A DNA stretch of 64,000 nucleotides from Candidatus Faecalibacterium intestinigallinarum (GCA_019113345.1 DXHQ01000037.1:1-64000), one strand, 5' to 3'. Positions 8,571 to 16,996 are shown, counted from the first letter of the stretch. Notes: generated by a model from the letters alone, not told the origin. Translations and numbers: made by a program.

Positions 8571-8765
8571 ACTGCGAAGCTGAGGCGCGTCCTGCGGACG
8601 AAACAGCCGAAGCGGAGCAGGGGCAGCGGTCTGACTTTTGCAAGCGGCCTTTGGCCCGCGCGGCAAAAGCAGGACACCGCAACCAAGGGTGGCCCGAAGG
8701 GCCGGAGGGGGAAACAACGCGGCGGTTGTCACCACCGCACCAGCTCCCACACGCGCAGGGAAGCA

Positions 8766-10565
8766 TCACTGAAACCAGAACCCCTGATAATCGTACTTGA
8801 AGGTCCGGTAGCCCTGCATGGTGCACTGATAGGCGTACTGGCGGATCAGCTGGCCGTCGGCGTCGTATTCGCCGAACAGCATCGAGATGCCGCTGTTGAC
8901 GGCCCAGTGGCCGGTCTCCTCGTTCAGAGTAGCGTTGGAGACGATGCTGGAATAGGGCACCGGGAAGGATTCCACCAGTTCGACGGTGCCGGCGTTCTCA
9001 TCGACGCGGTAGACATAGGTGTAGCTGCGGTCGTCCGCGCCGCCGTAGAGCTCGGTGCTCACCCCGTCGGGCAGGTCCGGGTCGTAGCCGTCCCGGCTGG
9101 ACAGGGCCCAGTAGTTGTTGTTGAACATCCGCAGGTAGCCGATCCCCTCTTCTTCGCCCTCGGCCCAGGCCACGCTGTGCTGGCCGTACTGCCAGGTGAA
9201 GTCGCCCACCGGCGCAAGGCAGTACCCCTCATAGCCGGTGCCCTGCCAGAAGGCCGGGTCGCCGCACAGCCAGCCGACGGCGGCCTCGCCGTGGACATCG
9301 TCCACCTTGATGACGGTGGAGGTCTCGCGGGAGGAGACCACCAGGCTGTCGGTATCAGGCAGGTACTGGATGGTGTTCAGGTGGATCCAGTCCTGTTCGT
9401 CCACCTGCCAGAAAAAGGTGTCGGTGGCGCGGATGGGCCGGGTCTGGGCGTAGTAATCCGCCATCAGGTCCTTGAAATCCAGCAGCTCGGTCACCTCGCC
9501 GGTGGCAAGGTCGATCTCCAGCACCAGGTCCTCGACGTTGGCGTCGCCTGCCTTCTCAGCCAGGGCCACCACCGTGCCCTCCCGGCCATAGTCGATGTCG
9601 TGGTGCAGCTCGTAGTCCCCCAGGGGGTAGACCTGCTCCACCTCCCCCAGGCCGTTGATCCGGGCCAGCTTGTTGGAGGAGACGCAGGTGACCATCTCGT
9701 CCCCGTAGAAGAGGATGCGGTCCATCCCAAAGCCCTCCAGCACCATCTCATAGCGCATGACGCCGCTGTTGTCGTAGAGGAAGCCGTAGCCCAGGTAGCC
9801 GTTGGTCCGCATCATGGTGAACAGGCCCTCGTCCAGCGGCTCGGCGCTGGCGCCGTCGGTCACTTCCAGAATGGTGTCGTAGCCCGAATGGGTCTCGGGC
9901 ATCTCGATGGCAAAGCGGACGGTCTGCCGCAGGTTGCCCCAGCTGCCCCGCAGCCGGAGGGTGACCTCGTTCACTTCGCCGGGCACCAGGCCGATCAGCT
10001 GGAACTCGTGGGTGGCGGTATATTCCCTGCCCGAATGGTCGGCGGCTGTGGCAGTATAGTCGGGGATCCGCTCGTCGTCCACATGGACGGTGTACTCCAC
10101 CTGGGTGGGGAAGTCGGTCTCAAAATAGAGGTAAAGGCCGTTGGCCCCGGTGCCGAAGGGGTCGAGGACGGCCAGCGGGGTCTCGGCGGTCCACTCGACC
10201 CGGTGTTCCGCCCCGCGGGCAGAGAGGGCCTGCCCCCGCTCCAGCATGGCGCGGATCCGCTGCTGCACGCCAGTGTCGTAGTAGGTAAAGCCCTCCTCCT
10301 CGATGTCGGTGGGGACAAGCTGCAGCACGGTGATGCTGGCTTCGATCGGCGCGTGCCGGATCTCGACCTGTTCGGTCTCGTCCACGCCGATCAGGTCGCC
10401 GACGTCGACGGCCCAGCCGTCGCGGACGGCGCTCTCCTGCGCGGTGAACCACTTGCCCACCGCCGGCGCCACGACGGGCGCCAGCAACAGCAGCAGCACG
10501 AGCACCCCCGCCGCAACGGCGAAGGGCAGCCAGAGACGTTTTTTCTGTTTCGGTTTCGTTTTCAT
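8766..10565 (-). CDS. membrane-anchored aryl-sulfate sulfotransferase
   Basis: 599 residues. A basic start (KTKPKQKK) and one membrane segment (about 10-36) anchor it outside the cell. It has an N-terminal beta-domain (about 90-220) and then a beta-propeller with bacterial ASST motifs: ELHHDIDYG, DWIHLNTI, SLVVSSRETSTVIKVD and GQHSVAW. In characterised enzymes a propeller histidine is transiently sulfated and passes sulfate from one phenolic sulfate to another phenol. In a gut bacterium this would act on sulfated phenols, drugs or steroids. No DsbA/DsbL partner is nearby. It is monocistronic. Confidence 0.85.
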   Translation of the reverse strand: MKTKPKQKKRLWLPFAVAAGVLVLLLLLAPVVAPAVGKWFTAQESAVRDGWAVDVGDLIGVDETEQVEIRHAPIEASITVLQLVPTDIEEEGFTYYDTGVQQRIRAMLERGQALSARGAEHRVEWTAETPLAVLDPFGTGANGLYLYFETDFPTQVEYTVHVDDERIPDYTATAADHSGREYTATHEFQLIGLVPGEVNEVTLRLRGSWGNLRQTVRFAIEMPETHSGYDTILEVTDGASAEPLDEGLFTMMRTNGYLGYGFLYDNSGVMRYEMVLEGFGMDRILFYGDEMVTCVSSNKLARINGLGEVEQVYPLGDYELHHDIDYGREGTVVALAEKAGDANVEDLVLEIDLATGEVTELLDFKDLMADYYAQTRPIRATDTFFWQVDEQDWIHLNTIQYLPDTDSLVVSSRETSTVIKVDDVHGEAAVGWLCGDPAFWQGTGYEGYCLAPVGDFTWQYGQHSVAWAEGEEEGIGYLRMFNNNYWALSSRDGYDPDLPDGVSTELYGGADDRSYTYVYRVDENAGTVELVESFPVPYSSIVSNATLNEETGHWAVNSGISMLFGEYDADGQLIRQYAYQCTMQGYRTFKYDYQGFWFQ

Positions 10566-10658
10566 GAGGGTGCGATCCTTTCTGAACCATTTTATGCGGG
10601 GACAGGTCTGAAAAGCGCTTTGCGGCCCGGGCTGTCGCGGCCCGGCCGAACCAGTCCT

Positions 10659-10690
10659 AGTATAGCACCCGGGGCCTTTCGATGTGTCAA
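10659..10690 (-). promoter_or_regulatory. probable promoter of the sulfotransferase gene
   Basis: Extended -10 TGC-TATACT (10659-10664) with a consensus-like TTGACA at 10685-10690, but the spacer is 20 nt, longer than ideal. The extended -10 may dominate. Confidence 0.5.
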
Positions 10691-10768
10691 ATATTTCTTA
10701 GATTTGCGTTGCCTCCGCCACAAAACAGGCCGGCGGGAGGTAAAATCGGCGCAAATTTCCGCCGGCGT

Positions 10769-10797
10769 TTGACATCCGCCGCCTCTCCGTGTTATCC
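10769..10797 (+). promoter_or_regulatory. promoter of the chromate-transporter pair
   Basis: -35 TTGACA (10769-10774), 17-nt spacer, -10 TTATCC (10792-10797). It lies 36 nt before the first ATG, behind which is AAAGGAGGGG. Confidence 0.7.
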
Positions 10798-10832
10798 TTG
10801 CCCTACCAAATGACCAAAGGAGGGGCCCTCTT

Positions 10833-11411
10833 ATGAACGGGACAAACGACAAAAAGCAGGTTTTGCGCCGGCTGTTTTTCTCAACGCTTTCTCTCAGCGC
10901 TTTCACCTTCGGCGGCGGGTATGTGATCGTCACCCTGCTCAAGAAAAAGTTCGTGGACGAATGCCATTGGATCGAGGAGGACGAAATGCTCGACCTTGTC
11001 GCCATCGCCCAGTCGGCGCCGGGGGCCATCGCGGTCAACGGCGCCATCGTGGTGGGCTACAAGCTGGCCGGGATGCTGGGGGCGGCGGTGGCCATCACGG
11101 CCACCATCATCCCGCCCTTTGTCATCATCTCGGTCATCTCGGTCTTTTACGAGGCCTTCCGCAGCAATTTTCTGGTCAGCCAGATGCTGGCCGGGATGCA
11201 GGCCGGGGTGGGCGCGGTGATCGCCTCGGTGGTCTGGCAGATGGGGACGGACGTCGTCCGCTCCAAAAGCGCGGCGGCCATCCTCATCATGGCGGCCTCC
11301 TTTGCCGCCGCCTGCCTGTTTGAGGTCAACGTGGTGCTGGTGGTGCTGGCGGCGGCCGCCGTCGGCGTCGTGCGCACCCTGCTGGCCCAGCGGCGCGGCA
11401 AGGAGGGCTGA
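10833..11411 (+). CDS. chromate transporter, half-size ChrA subunit 1
   Basis: 192 residues, the length of one CHR domain. The family signatures FTFGGGYVIVTLL (about 24-36) and IAQSAPGAIAVNGA (about 57-70) are followed by about five membrane segments. Short ChrA proteins work as heterodimers of two oppositely oriented halves, and the second half follows after 2 nt. They are annotated as chromate/sulfate anion carriers; the natural substrate in gut anaerobes is unknown. Confidence 0.92.
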   Translation: MNGTNDKKQVLRRLFFSTLSLSAFTFGGGYVIVTLLKKKFVDECHWIEEDEMLDLVAIAQSAPGAIAVNGAIVVGYKLAGMLGAAVAITATIIPPFVIISVISVFYEAFRSNFLVSQMLAGMQAGVGAVIASVVWQMGTDVVRSKSAAAILIMAASFAAACLFEVNVVLVVLAAAAVGVVRTLLAQRRGKEG

Positions 11412-11413
11412 TT

Positions 11414-11974
11414 ATGATCTATTTGCAGCTGTTTTGGAGCTTTCTGCAGATCGGGCTGTTCAGCTTCGGGGGCGGCTACGCGGCCATCCCCCTCATTCAG
11501 GGGCAGATCGTGGACCGCCACGGCTGGCTCTCCATGCCCGAGTTCACCGATCTGGTCACCATCTCCCAGATGACGCCGGGGCCCATCGCCATCAACTCGG
11601 CCACCTTTGTGGGCATCAAGATCGCCGGGCTGGCCGGGGCGGCGGTCGCCACTCTGGGCTGCATCCTGCCCTCCTGCGTCATCGTCACCCTCATCGCCCG
11701 GCTCTACTTAAAATACCGCAGCATGGCGCTTTTGCAGGGGGTGCTGGGTTCGCTGCGGCCGGCCGTCGTCGCCATGATCGCCTCGGCGGGGGTCTCCATC
11801 CTGGTCACCGCCTTCTGGGGGGAGGCCGCCGTCGCCTTTTCCGCCACCAACTGGGTGATGGTGGCCATTTTTGTGCTGAGCGTCTTTCTGCTGCTCAAGT
11901 GCAAGCTGGACCCCATTCTGGTCATGGTGCTGGCCGGCGTACTCAAACTGGCCGCCGCGGCAGCCGGACTGTAA
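11414..11974 (+). CDS. chromate transporter, half-size ChrA subunit 2
   Basis: 186 residues, paralogous to its neighbour: FSFGGGYAAIPLI and ISQMTPGPIAINSATFVG correspond to the same two signatures. About six membrane segments. AAGGAGGG before the ATG overlaps the end of the first gene, so translation is probably coupled and the two halves are made in equal amounts. A terminator follows immediately. Confidence 0.92.
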   Translation: MIYLQLFWSFLQIGLFSFGGGYAAIPLIQGQIVDRHGWLSMPEFTDLVTISQMTPGPIAINSATFVGIKIAGLAGAAVATLGCILPSCVIVTLIARLYLKYRSMALLQGVLGSLRPAVVAMIASAGVSILVTAFWGEAAVAFSATNWVMVAIFVLSVFLLLKCKLDPILVMVLAGVLKLAAAAAGL

Positions 11975-12017
11975 AAAGCGCTCCCGCCGGGCAGGCCGTC
12001 CGGCGGGAGCGTTTTTG
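11974..12017. terminator. terminator after chromate-transporter pair
   Basis: AAAAAGCGCTCCCGCCGG...CCGGCGGGAGCGTTTTT, nearly perfect stem with A- and T-runs on either side. It serves both the ChrA pair and the convergent lipoprotein gene. Confidence 0.92.
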
Positions 12018-12024
12018 CTTTTTG

Positions 12025-12984
12025 TCAGGCCGGCACGTAGCCCGCCTTTTCGATGCAGTCCCGGCCCGCGTCGGTGGACAGCCAGTCGTAGAGCCGGCGC
12101 TCGGGGCTGTCGGGGGCGGCGCCCGCCCGGATGACGGCGTAGAAGTCGTTGCACAGGGGGTACTCCCGGGAAGCGATGGTGTCGTTGGCGGGGGCGACCC
12201 CTTCCACCGCCAGCAGCCGCAGCCCCGGCTGGGAATACATCTGGTCCACGTAGTAATAGACCGAAAAGCCGATGGCGTTGGCGCTGTTGTTGTAGGCGGC
12301 CACGCTGTCCACCAGGCCGCCCATGCTGGCGGGCGCCAGCTCGGTGGGGGCCTCCATCAGCTCCCCGTCCCCGATCAGCAGCTTCTGGAACAGGGTCTGG
12401 CTGCCGCTGTCCTCGCTGCGCTGGAAGGCCACGATGGGCGCGTCGGCCCCGCCCAGCTCCTTCCAGTTGGTGACCCGGCCGGCGTAGATGTCCCGCAGCT
12501 GGGCGAGGGTCAGGCTCTCGATGGGGTTTTCCTCGTTGACGATAAAGACCAGCGCATCCCGGCCGACCGGCTTCTGTTTCAGCTCAACGCCGGCGGCGGC
12601 GATCTCCTCCTTGACGTAGTCGGGGGCCTCGTAGACCACCAGCAGCTCGATCTCCGAGCTGCCGTAGACCCCCATGTTCTCCCAGGCGTAGGCGGTGGTG
12701 CTGACGGCGACGCTGCTCTGCGCCTCGCTGAGGGGGATGCCGGTGGTGTCGGCCATCATCTGGGCGATGAGGGGGATGCAGGCGGTCGAGCCGTCCACCC
12801 CGGGGAATTCCTCGGGGCTGAGAAAGGGTTCGGCCCCCGCCTCGCCCGAAGAGCTGGAGGCGGGGCCCTCGCCGCCCGAACTGCTCGCGCTGTCCGGGCC
12901 GGCGCAGCCGCTCAAAAGGGCGGCCGCCGTCCCAAGACCCAGCGCCGCCAGAAAGCTGCGGCGGGAAAGTTTCGTGTTGCGCAT
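12025..12984 (-). CDS. PstS-like substrate-binding lipoprotein with Tat-like signal
   Basis: 319 residues. The leader reads LSRRSFLAALGLG...LLSGC, joining a twin-arginine motif (SRRSFL) to a lipobox with Cys27, then a Ser/Gly/Glu-rich linker to about residue 60. The rest is a type-2 periplasmic-binding fold of the PBP-like/PstS group (DGSTACIPL, FQRSEDSGSQTLF, NAIGFSVYYYV). Such proteins bind phosphate or related anions; no permease genes are beside it. It is the second gene of a pair, 18 nt after the preceding lipoprotein, with AAAAGGAG before its ATG. Confidence 0.82.
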   Translation of the reverse strand: MRNTKLSRRSFLAALGLGTAAALLSGCAGPDSASSSGGEGPASSSSGEAGAEPFLSPEEFPGVDGSTACIPLIAQMMADTTGIPLSEAQSSVAVSTTAYAWENMGVYGSSEIELLVVYEAPDYVKEEIAAAGVELKQKPVGRDALVFIVNEENPIESLTLAQLRDIYAGRVTNWKELGGADAPIVAFQRSEDSGSQTLFQKLLIGDGELMEAPTELAPASMGGLVDSVAAYNNSANAIGFSVYYYVDQMYSQPGLRLLAVEGVAPANDTIASREYPLCNDFYAVIRAGAAPDSPERRLYDWLSTDAGRDCIEKAGYVPA

Positions 12985-13002
12985 GGCGTTTCTCCTTTTG
13001 TA

Positions 13003-14520
13003 TTACCAGTAGTAGGCGCTGTCCTCGTCCGCGAGGGAGGCAAAGATGCTCTCGCTGTACAGCCAGCTGCCGTCAAGGTCCATATAGCCCCGCTCAAAGC
13101 CGCGCCGGGCCGCGATGACCCCGTCGGGCAGCCCGTCTCCCCGGGAAACGTCCGCCAGCCCTGACAGCAGGATCTGCCCGCGGCTGTCCACCACGTCCGA
13201 GATCCAGCCGCCCCCCACGCCCCGCCGGGAGGCGCTGTAGACCGGGCCGTCCGGGCCCATGGTCAGGCAGTTCATGTTCTCATAGCCGCTGCCGGCGCTG
13301 TCATACACAAGGCCGGAGGCGTCGTAGATCAGGCTGTGCCCGTCGGGGTGGGCGGCGTCGGTGACGCTCAGCAAAACGCAGCCGTCCTGCACGCTGTAGA
13401 CCGAGACCCAGCTGTCCGCCTGACCGGACAGGGCGCCGAGGTCCGTTTCCACCTCGCTCCGGCCGTCGGGCCCGTAGAACAGCAGCCGGCCGTCGTCCAG
13501 CAGAAAGGCGGCCTCCTCCCCGTTGGACGCATAGGCGCCGAAGCCTCCCAGCAGCGGCAGCTCGCCCTCTTCCGTCACCAGAACGCTGCCGCTGTCCCGG
13601 GAGATGACGGCGGCGTCCGCCCGCCAGTAGGGGCAGCGCCCGTCATAGACGGCCAGGGGCTCCGCCTCGCCCAGGCGGCGGACGGCATACCCGTCCTCCA
13701 CCCGGTAACAGATGGTATTGTGGGCGCAGAAGCCGTCAAAGCCCTCGATCCACTCCCCCGACGCAAAGTCGTACAGGCTGTTGGACCAGACGTCGGTCTC
13801 CATGTCATGGGTCTGGGCGGCGGCGTAGAGGCTCGGGCCCGCTTCGTCATAGGCGCGGTAGGCGTAGGCGTTCTCCATCCGGGAGCATTCGCCGCCCGCC
13901 AGGTCGATCACCACCACGTCCGACCCGCTGGTCCCCGGCGCGCCGGGGTCGGCGGTCAGGGTCAGCACCACCTGCCCGCCCCCCACCGGCACACAGGCCG
14001 AGGTCTCGGCCGGCAGGGGGATCTCCTCCCCGCTGTCCAGTTCGATCAGCCGGCAGCCGCCCGGCCCGCCGGGCCCTGCGTCAACGGCAAAGCCGCCCGG
14101 CTCCAGCGCCAGCAGCCCCTCCGCCAGAGAGGCCCGCCAGTCGCCGGGCGCCGTCCAGAGCAGGGCGCCGTCCGCGCCGTAGACTTCGGTCACCCGGGCG
14201 CCGTCCGCCTCGTTTCTGCCCAGCTGCCAGCCGGCGGGCGCGTCGGCGCCCGGGGCATACAGCAGGCTGATGCTTTCGGAGGGCGCGGCCCGGTAAACCA
14301 CCGTATCCCCCCGCAGCAGGGTGCCCCCGCCGCTGCCGTTAACCGGGTAAAGATAGCGCAGCCGCCCGTCGTCCAGGGGGTTGGCGGCTTCCTCCCCGGT
14401 CTGGGCGGGGGCGCTGTCCGCCGGCGCGCCCGTCTGCCGGGCCGGCGCGCAGCCGGCCAGGGTCCCGGCCGCCAGCGCCAGGCAGAGCAGCGCGGTCCGT
14501 GCCTTGGTTTTTCTCTGCAT
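13003..14520 (-). CDS. lipoprotein with probable beta-propeller
   Basis: 505 residues with a Sec lipoprotein signal (lipobox LAGC, Cys24) and a Pro/Ala/Ser linker. The body shows repeated blade-like segments (YGADGALLW, LYDFASGEW, LIYDASGLVYDSAG, MDLDGSWLYSE), suggesting a WD40/quinoprotein-like propeller. I do not recognise a specific family. It is co-transcribed with the PstS-like lipoprotein downstream, so both may form one cell-surface sensing or binding unit. Start at 14520 is set by GAGGTGAAC. The former 3' end of tRNA-Thr and its terminator lie just upstream. Confidence 0.7.
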   Translation of the reverse strand: MQRKTKARTALLCLALAAGTLAGCAPARQTGAPADSAPAQTGEEAANPLDDGRLRYLYPVNGSGGGTLLRGDTVVYRAAPSESISLLYAPGADAPAGWQLGRNEADGARVTEVYGADGALLWTAPGDWRASLAEGLLALEPGGFAVDAGPGGPGGCRLIELDSGEEIPLPAETSACVPVGGGQVVLTLTADPGAPGTSGSDVVVIDLAGGECSRMENAYAYRAYDEAGPSLYAAAQTHDMETDVWSNSLYDFASGEWIEGFDGFCAHNTICYRVEDGYAVRRLGEAEPLAVYDGRCPYWRADAAVISRDSGSVLVTEEGELPLLGGFGAYASNGEEAAFLLDDGRLLFYGPDGRSEVETDLGALSGQADSWVSVYSVQDGCVLLSVTDAAHPDGHSLIYDASGLVYDSAGSGYENMNCLTMGPDGPVYSASRRGVGGGWISDVVDSRGQILLSGLADVSRGDGLPDGVIAARRGFERGYMDLDGSWLYSESIFASLADEDSAYYW

Positions 14521-14599
14521 ACAAGTTCACCTCGTTTGGTTGCCAAAATCTGGTCTGTATCCATAATACGAACGGACAGGCCCCATCATTGCATCCGGA

Positions 14600-14637
14600 C
14601 AACAAAAATCCCCCGAAAGCGCGGGCTTTCGAGGGAT
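14600..14637 (-). terminator. original tRNA-Thr terminator (chromosomal copy)
   Basis: On the minus strand ATCCCTCGAAAGC pairs with GCTTTCGGGGGAT and runs into TTTTTGTTG. It sits directly downstream of attL and would have ended the tRNA transcript before prophage insertion. It contains one C.A mismatch that recurs in the phage-supplied copy near 59,860. Confidence 0.85.
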
Positions 14638-14646
14638 CTTGACCTG

Positions 14647-14691
14647 TGGAGCTGCTATCCAGATTTGAACTGGAGACCTCATCCTTACCAA
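14647..14691 (-). repeat. attL: 45-bp direct repeat of tRNA-Thr 3' end
   Basis: These 45 bp are identical to 59,899-59,943. They start with the complement of the CCA end and cover the acceptor, T-arm and part of the anticodon stem of tRNA-Thr. This is the displaced, truncated chromosomal 3' end of the tRNA gene. Confidence 0.95.
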
Positions 14692-14806
14692 TAATAGCGT
14701 CTGTCTTTTGCGCATTTTGGCCGTTTGCGAAAAACCGCATAGATGCTCAATTTTTGCTTTGTGTGTTTTGTATGCAGGCGTATTCTGCGGCGGATTTTTG
14801 CGGCCA

Positions 14807-14826
14807 TTCACCCCAAATTCACCCCA
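14807..14826 (+). repeat. probable integrase arm-type site, left
   Basis: TTCACCCCAAATTCACCCCA, an 11-bp unit given twice in tandem, is repeated exactly and in the same orientation at 59,801-59,820. It lies 115 bp inside attL. Confidence 0.7.
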
Positions 14827-14831
14827 AAACA

Positions 14832-14882
14832 AAACAAAAGCACCCCCGTGTCACACCGTCAAGGTGCAGCACAGGGGCGTTC
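14832..14882 (-). terminator. terminator at the end of the late operon
   Basis: On the minus strand CCCCTGTG...ACACGGGGG with an inner GCACC/GGTGT pairing is followed by a T-rich tract. The hairpin overlaps the last codons of the methyltransferase gene. Confidence 0.75.
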
Positions 14883-15668
14883 GTCGTCTTTGTGGTTTAG
14901 TTCTTCGATGATCTGGCGTTCCCGGCCGGAGAGAGTCCACACCCTGGTGGGAGCATCGGTGTGCGGGACAGCCTGTTCAGCGTCGGCCTTACGGGCGGCG
15001 GCCCGGTCGGAAATCAGCAGCGCGCCGCCGAAGGCTTCCTTGCCTTCGGCCCGCATAGCGTCCAGAGCGCGGATGAATACCGCCTCCCGGCGGGGCAGCG
15101 CATAGGGGATGCCGTTGCGGGCCAGGGCCAGCGCGGCCTGGGTGGTGAGCAGGTTGGGCGGGTACTGGTAGATCGTCCGCTTGATGGTGTAGCCCTTGCG
15201 CTGGGCCGCCTTGATGGCCTCGCCGAGGTCGGGGGTGATCTCCACTGCGTTGTCCCCGTAGGATGTCACAAAAGCGGTGTTGACCTGGGCGCCGTTGTGG
15301 TAGGTGATGCGGCTGTCAGTGTAGATGACGCCCGCGCCATGCCTGGCCAGGCCCAAGGCAGTCAGACCCGGCGCAAACAGGAAGTAAGGGATCTGGCGCT
15401 CGGTGTAGAAACGCACAATCCTGGCCAGGCAGGAAAACGGCGGGTTGTCCAGCACTACCGCCCCGGCGGGGTAGTCGAAACGCTCATAGTCGCCGCCGGG
15501 CCAGAAGGGCCGCACCGTGCGGGACGGGTCGATGCCGTACCGCCGGCAGGCCCACGCCTTGACGGCCTCATAGACCGCGGGCGGGGTGTAGCAGTCGTCG
15601 GTAGTCTTTTTGGGCTGGAACTTAGCCACAAAGCCCTCGTAGTCGTTGAACTTTTCTTCTCGCGTCAT
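14859..15668 (-). CDS. phage adenine-specific DNA methyltransferase-like protein (DNPPF motif)
   Basis: 269 residues. The motif DNPPF (about 83-87) is the N6-adenine/N4-cytosine methyltransferase motif IV variant, and the N-terminus (TTDDCYTPPAVYEAV) resembles the start of Dam-like phage enzymes. The usual FxGxG SAM motif is not obvious. Last gene of the late operon, between a holin gene and attL. It could methylate phage DNA to evade restriction. Similar proteins in clostridial phages often carry other labels, and activity is unproven. Confidence 0.65.
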   Translation of the reverse strand: MTREEKFNDYEGFVAKFQPKKTTDDCYTPPAVYEAVKAWACRRYGIDPSRTVRPFWPGGDYERFDYPAGAVVLDNPPFSCLARIVRFYTERQIPYFLFAPGLTALGLARHGAGVIYTDSRITYHNGAQVNTAFVTSYGDNAVEITPDLGEAIKAAQRKGYTIKRTIYQYPPNLLTTQAALALARNGIPYALPRREAVFIRALDAMRAEGKEAFGGALLISDRAAARKADAEQAVPHTDAPTRVWTLSGRERQIIEELNHKDDERPCAAP

Positions 15669-15750
15669 GACGAAAACCTCCTTGAAAACAGGAATCAGGC
15701 AGCCCCCGCGCTGGAGGCTGCCTGTTACTCTAAACTGCTCTAAAGAAACT

Positions 15751-16104
15751 TTACAGCTTCTGCAATCTGACCTGCGCCTCGATGCGCTGAGTCAGGTAGG
15801 CGGCAATGTCGCCGTAGTTGTCGGTGATAAAGTCTTTGGCGGATTCGCTCAGGGACGCCATGCAGGCTGCAAGGGCCTTTGTGACAGCGATCTTCTGGGC
15901 GGCTTCATCGAATCTGCCCAACTCTTTCAGCTCGTCCGCATAGGTCTGCGAGATGCAGGCCACAGCATCGGCCACAGCGTCCGCGATCTCGGACAGCAGC
16001 CGGTTTTCGGTGTAAGCGTTGGCGACCTGCCGCAGCGCGCCGGCAGCAAAGCCGCCCACTGCGGTGACGGCCAACAGGAAAATTCCGCCGATCAGTTCGT
16101 TCAC
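15751..16104 (-). CDS. phage holin, LL-H-like
   Basis: 117 residues. One N-terminal membrane segment (about 5-25, IFLLAVTAVGGFAAGAL), then a long amphipathic helical region to the C-terminus, matching the LL-H holin architecture. Holins form the lesions that release or activate endolysin. It follows a second holin gene by 15 nt in the lysis module. Confidence 0.75.
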   Translation of the reverse strand: MNELIGGIFLLAVTAVGGFAAGALRQVANAYTENRLLSEIADAVADAVACISQTYADELKELGRFDEAAQKIAVTKALAACMASLSESAKDFITDNYGDIAAYLTQRIEAQVRLQKL

Positions 16105-16119
16105 GATATGTACCTCCCA

Positions 16120-16365
16120 TTACAGTTTTTCTTTCTTACGGGCCAAATAGACATCCGCCTTGCGAGCTTTCAGGGTCCAGCTGTTGTTTTTCCAGTAGCC
16201 CCACAGGGCGGCGACGACCGTCCAGACGTTGGTAACGATCAGCTCGATAGTCTGGTCCTCGATGGGCAGGACACTGTGCCCGGTCATCACGAGGACCTGG
16301 TTGACCAGGGCCAGGATCAGGCAGATCATGCGGGCAATGGTGCCGGCGGAAATGTTGGTGTTCAT
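16120..16365 (-). CDS. phage holin, SPP1/phi-LC3-like
   Basis: 81 residues. Two membrane segments (about 10-30 and 42-60) are joined by a short turn (SVLPIEDQ), followed by a basic C-terminus (KARKADVYLARKKEKL). This topology matches small two-segment phage holins. RBS AAAGGAGAA. It precedes the LL-H-like holin gene. Confidence 0.78.
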   Translation of the reverse strand: MNTNISAGTIARMICLILALVNQVLVMTGHSVLPIEDQTIELIVTNVWTVVAALWGYWKNNSWTLKARKADVYLARKKEKL

Positions 16366-16390
16366 GTGGTTCTCCTTTCAAAGGCTCTTT

Positions 16391-16633
16391 TTATTCGGGG
16401 ATACACCGGTTTTCGAACTTCTTGTAGGCGTCGAGGTACCATTCCTTTTTGTCCCCGTTGTAGGTGATCTCGTAGTACATACCATCCGGCAGGGTGCTGG
16501 AAATCAAATACTTCCAGTTCTGCAACACCTTGGCCTTCCAAACGGTGAATACCTCAAAATGGGGGAGTTTGTCGGCCTTGTCAATGTGCTCCAGGATGTA
16601 GCTCTTTACGAGATGTAACACTTTTTCATCCAT
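16391..16633 (-). CDS. small phage protein of unknown function
   Basis: 80 residues (MDEKVLHLVKSYI...ENRCIPE), soluble, with many Lys, Tyr and Trp. Not recognised. It is the first gene left of the IS110 insertion, so its transcription may now depend on the AT-rich region at 16,634-16,780 or on the element. GCGAGG lies 9 nt before the ATG. It could be a late accessory protein. Confidence 0.6.
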   Translation of the reverse strand: MDEKVLHLVKSYILEHIDKADKLPHFEVFTVWKAKVLQNWKYLISSTLPDGMYYEITYNGDKKEWYLDAYKKFENRCIPE

Positions 16634-16996
16634 GTCGAAAACCTCGCTTTCAATCGTTTCTAAATCAGTTGCAAAAAACAAACAAAGATGCAAAAAGAGA
16701 TGCAACACTTGCTGGTATACTGTTATCGATGAAATAAAAAACATTTCATCAAGGATGGTGTACGGTTGTGCCGGTTCTGAAAACATTGTAACATAGAACT
16801 ATCATGCGGGGCTGAAAGTGGCAAAATTGCTTGCTAGGTTTCCGATTTGGAAGTTACCAACAGTGTAGACCGTCCGTTCGCTTCGTAAAAGAATCAATGT
16901 TTTGGTTGGTTGGGCCGGCACAGCCGCTACCCGTATCAAAAACGCGCCTGTTGCTTTTGCGAAGAAGCGAAACTGTCCCGGGAAGGAGCGATGTAT
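16634..16996. other. AT-rich intergenic region and IS110 left flank
   Basis: No gene is seen. A perfect 8-bp inverted repeat (GATGAAAT / ATTTCATC) is at 16,728-16,750, and short TGCAA/TGCATC repeats lie at 16,665-16,710. From about 16,800 several pairings can form: GGTTTCC...GGAAGTTACC (16,837-16,858), CGGC-ACA-GCCG (16,916-16,926), and TTCGCTT (16,877-16,883) with AAGCGAA (16,965-16,971). This is where IS110-group elements encode their bridge RNA, so 16,800-16,990 is a candidate for it. Confidence 0.45.

Noticed and set aside
8396-8826. Several short open frames in the repeat region
   Set aside because: They overlap each other on both strands and follow palindromic DNA, typical of spurious repeat-derived frames.
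8907-10772. 621-codon open frame opposite the sulfotransferase
   Set aside because: Gly/Val/Gln-rich antisense translation; the minus-strand frame has clear family motifs.
16391-16786. 131-codon extension of the small phage gene at 16,391
   Set aside because: The extra N-terminus covers AT-rich non-coding DNA; the ATG at 16,633 gives a compact protein.
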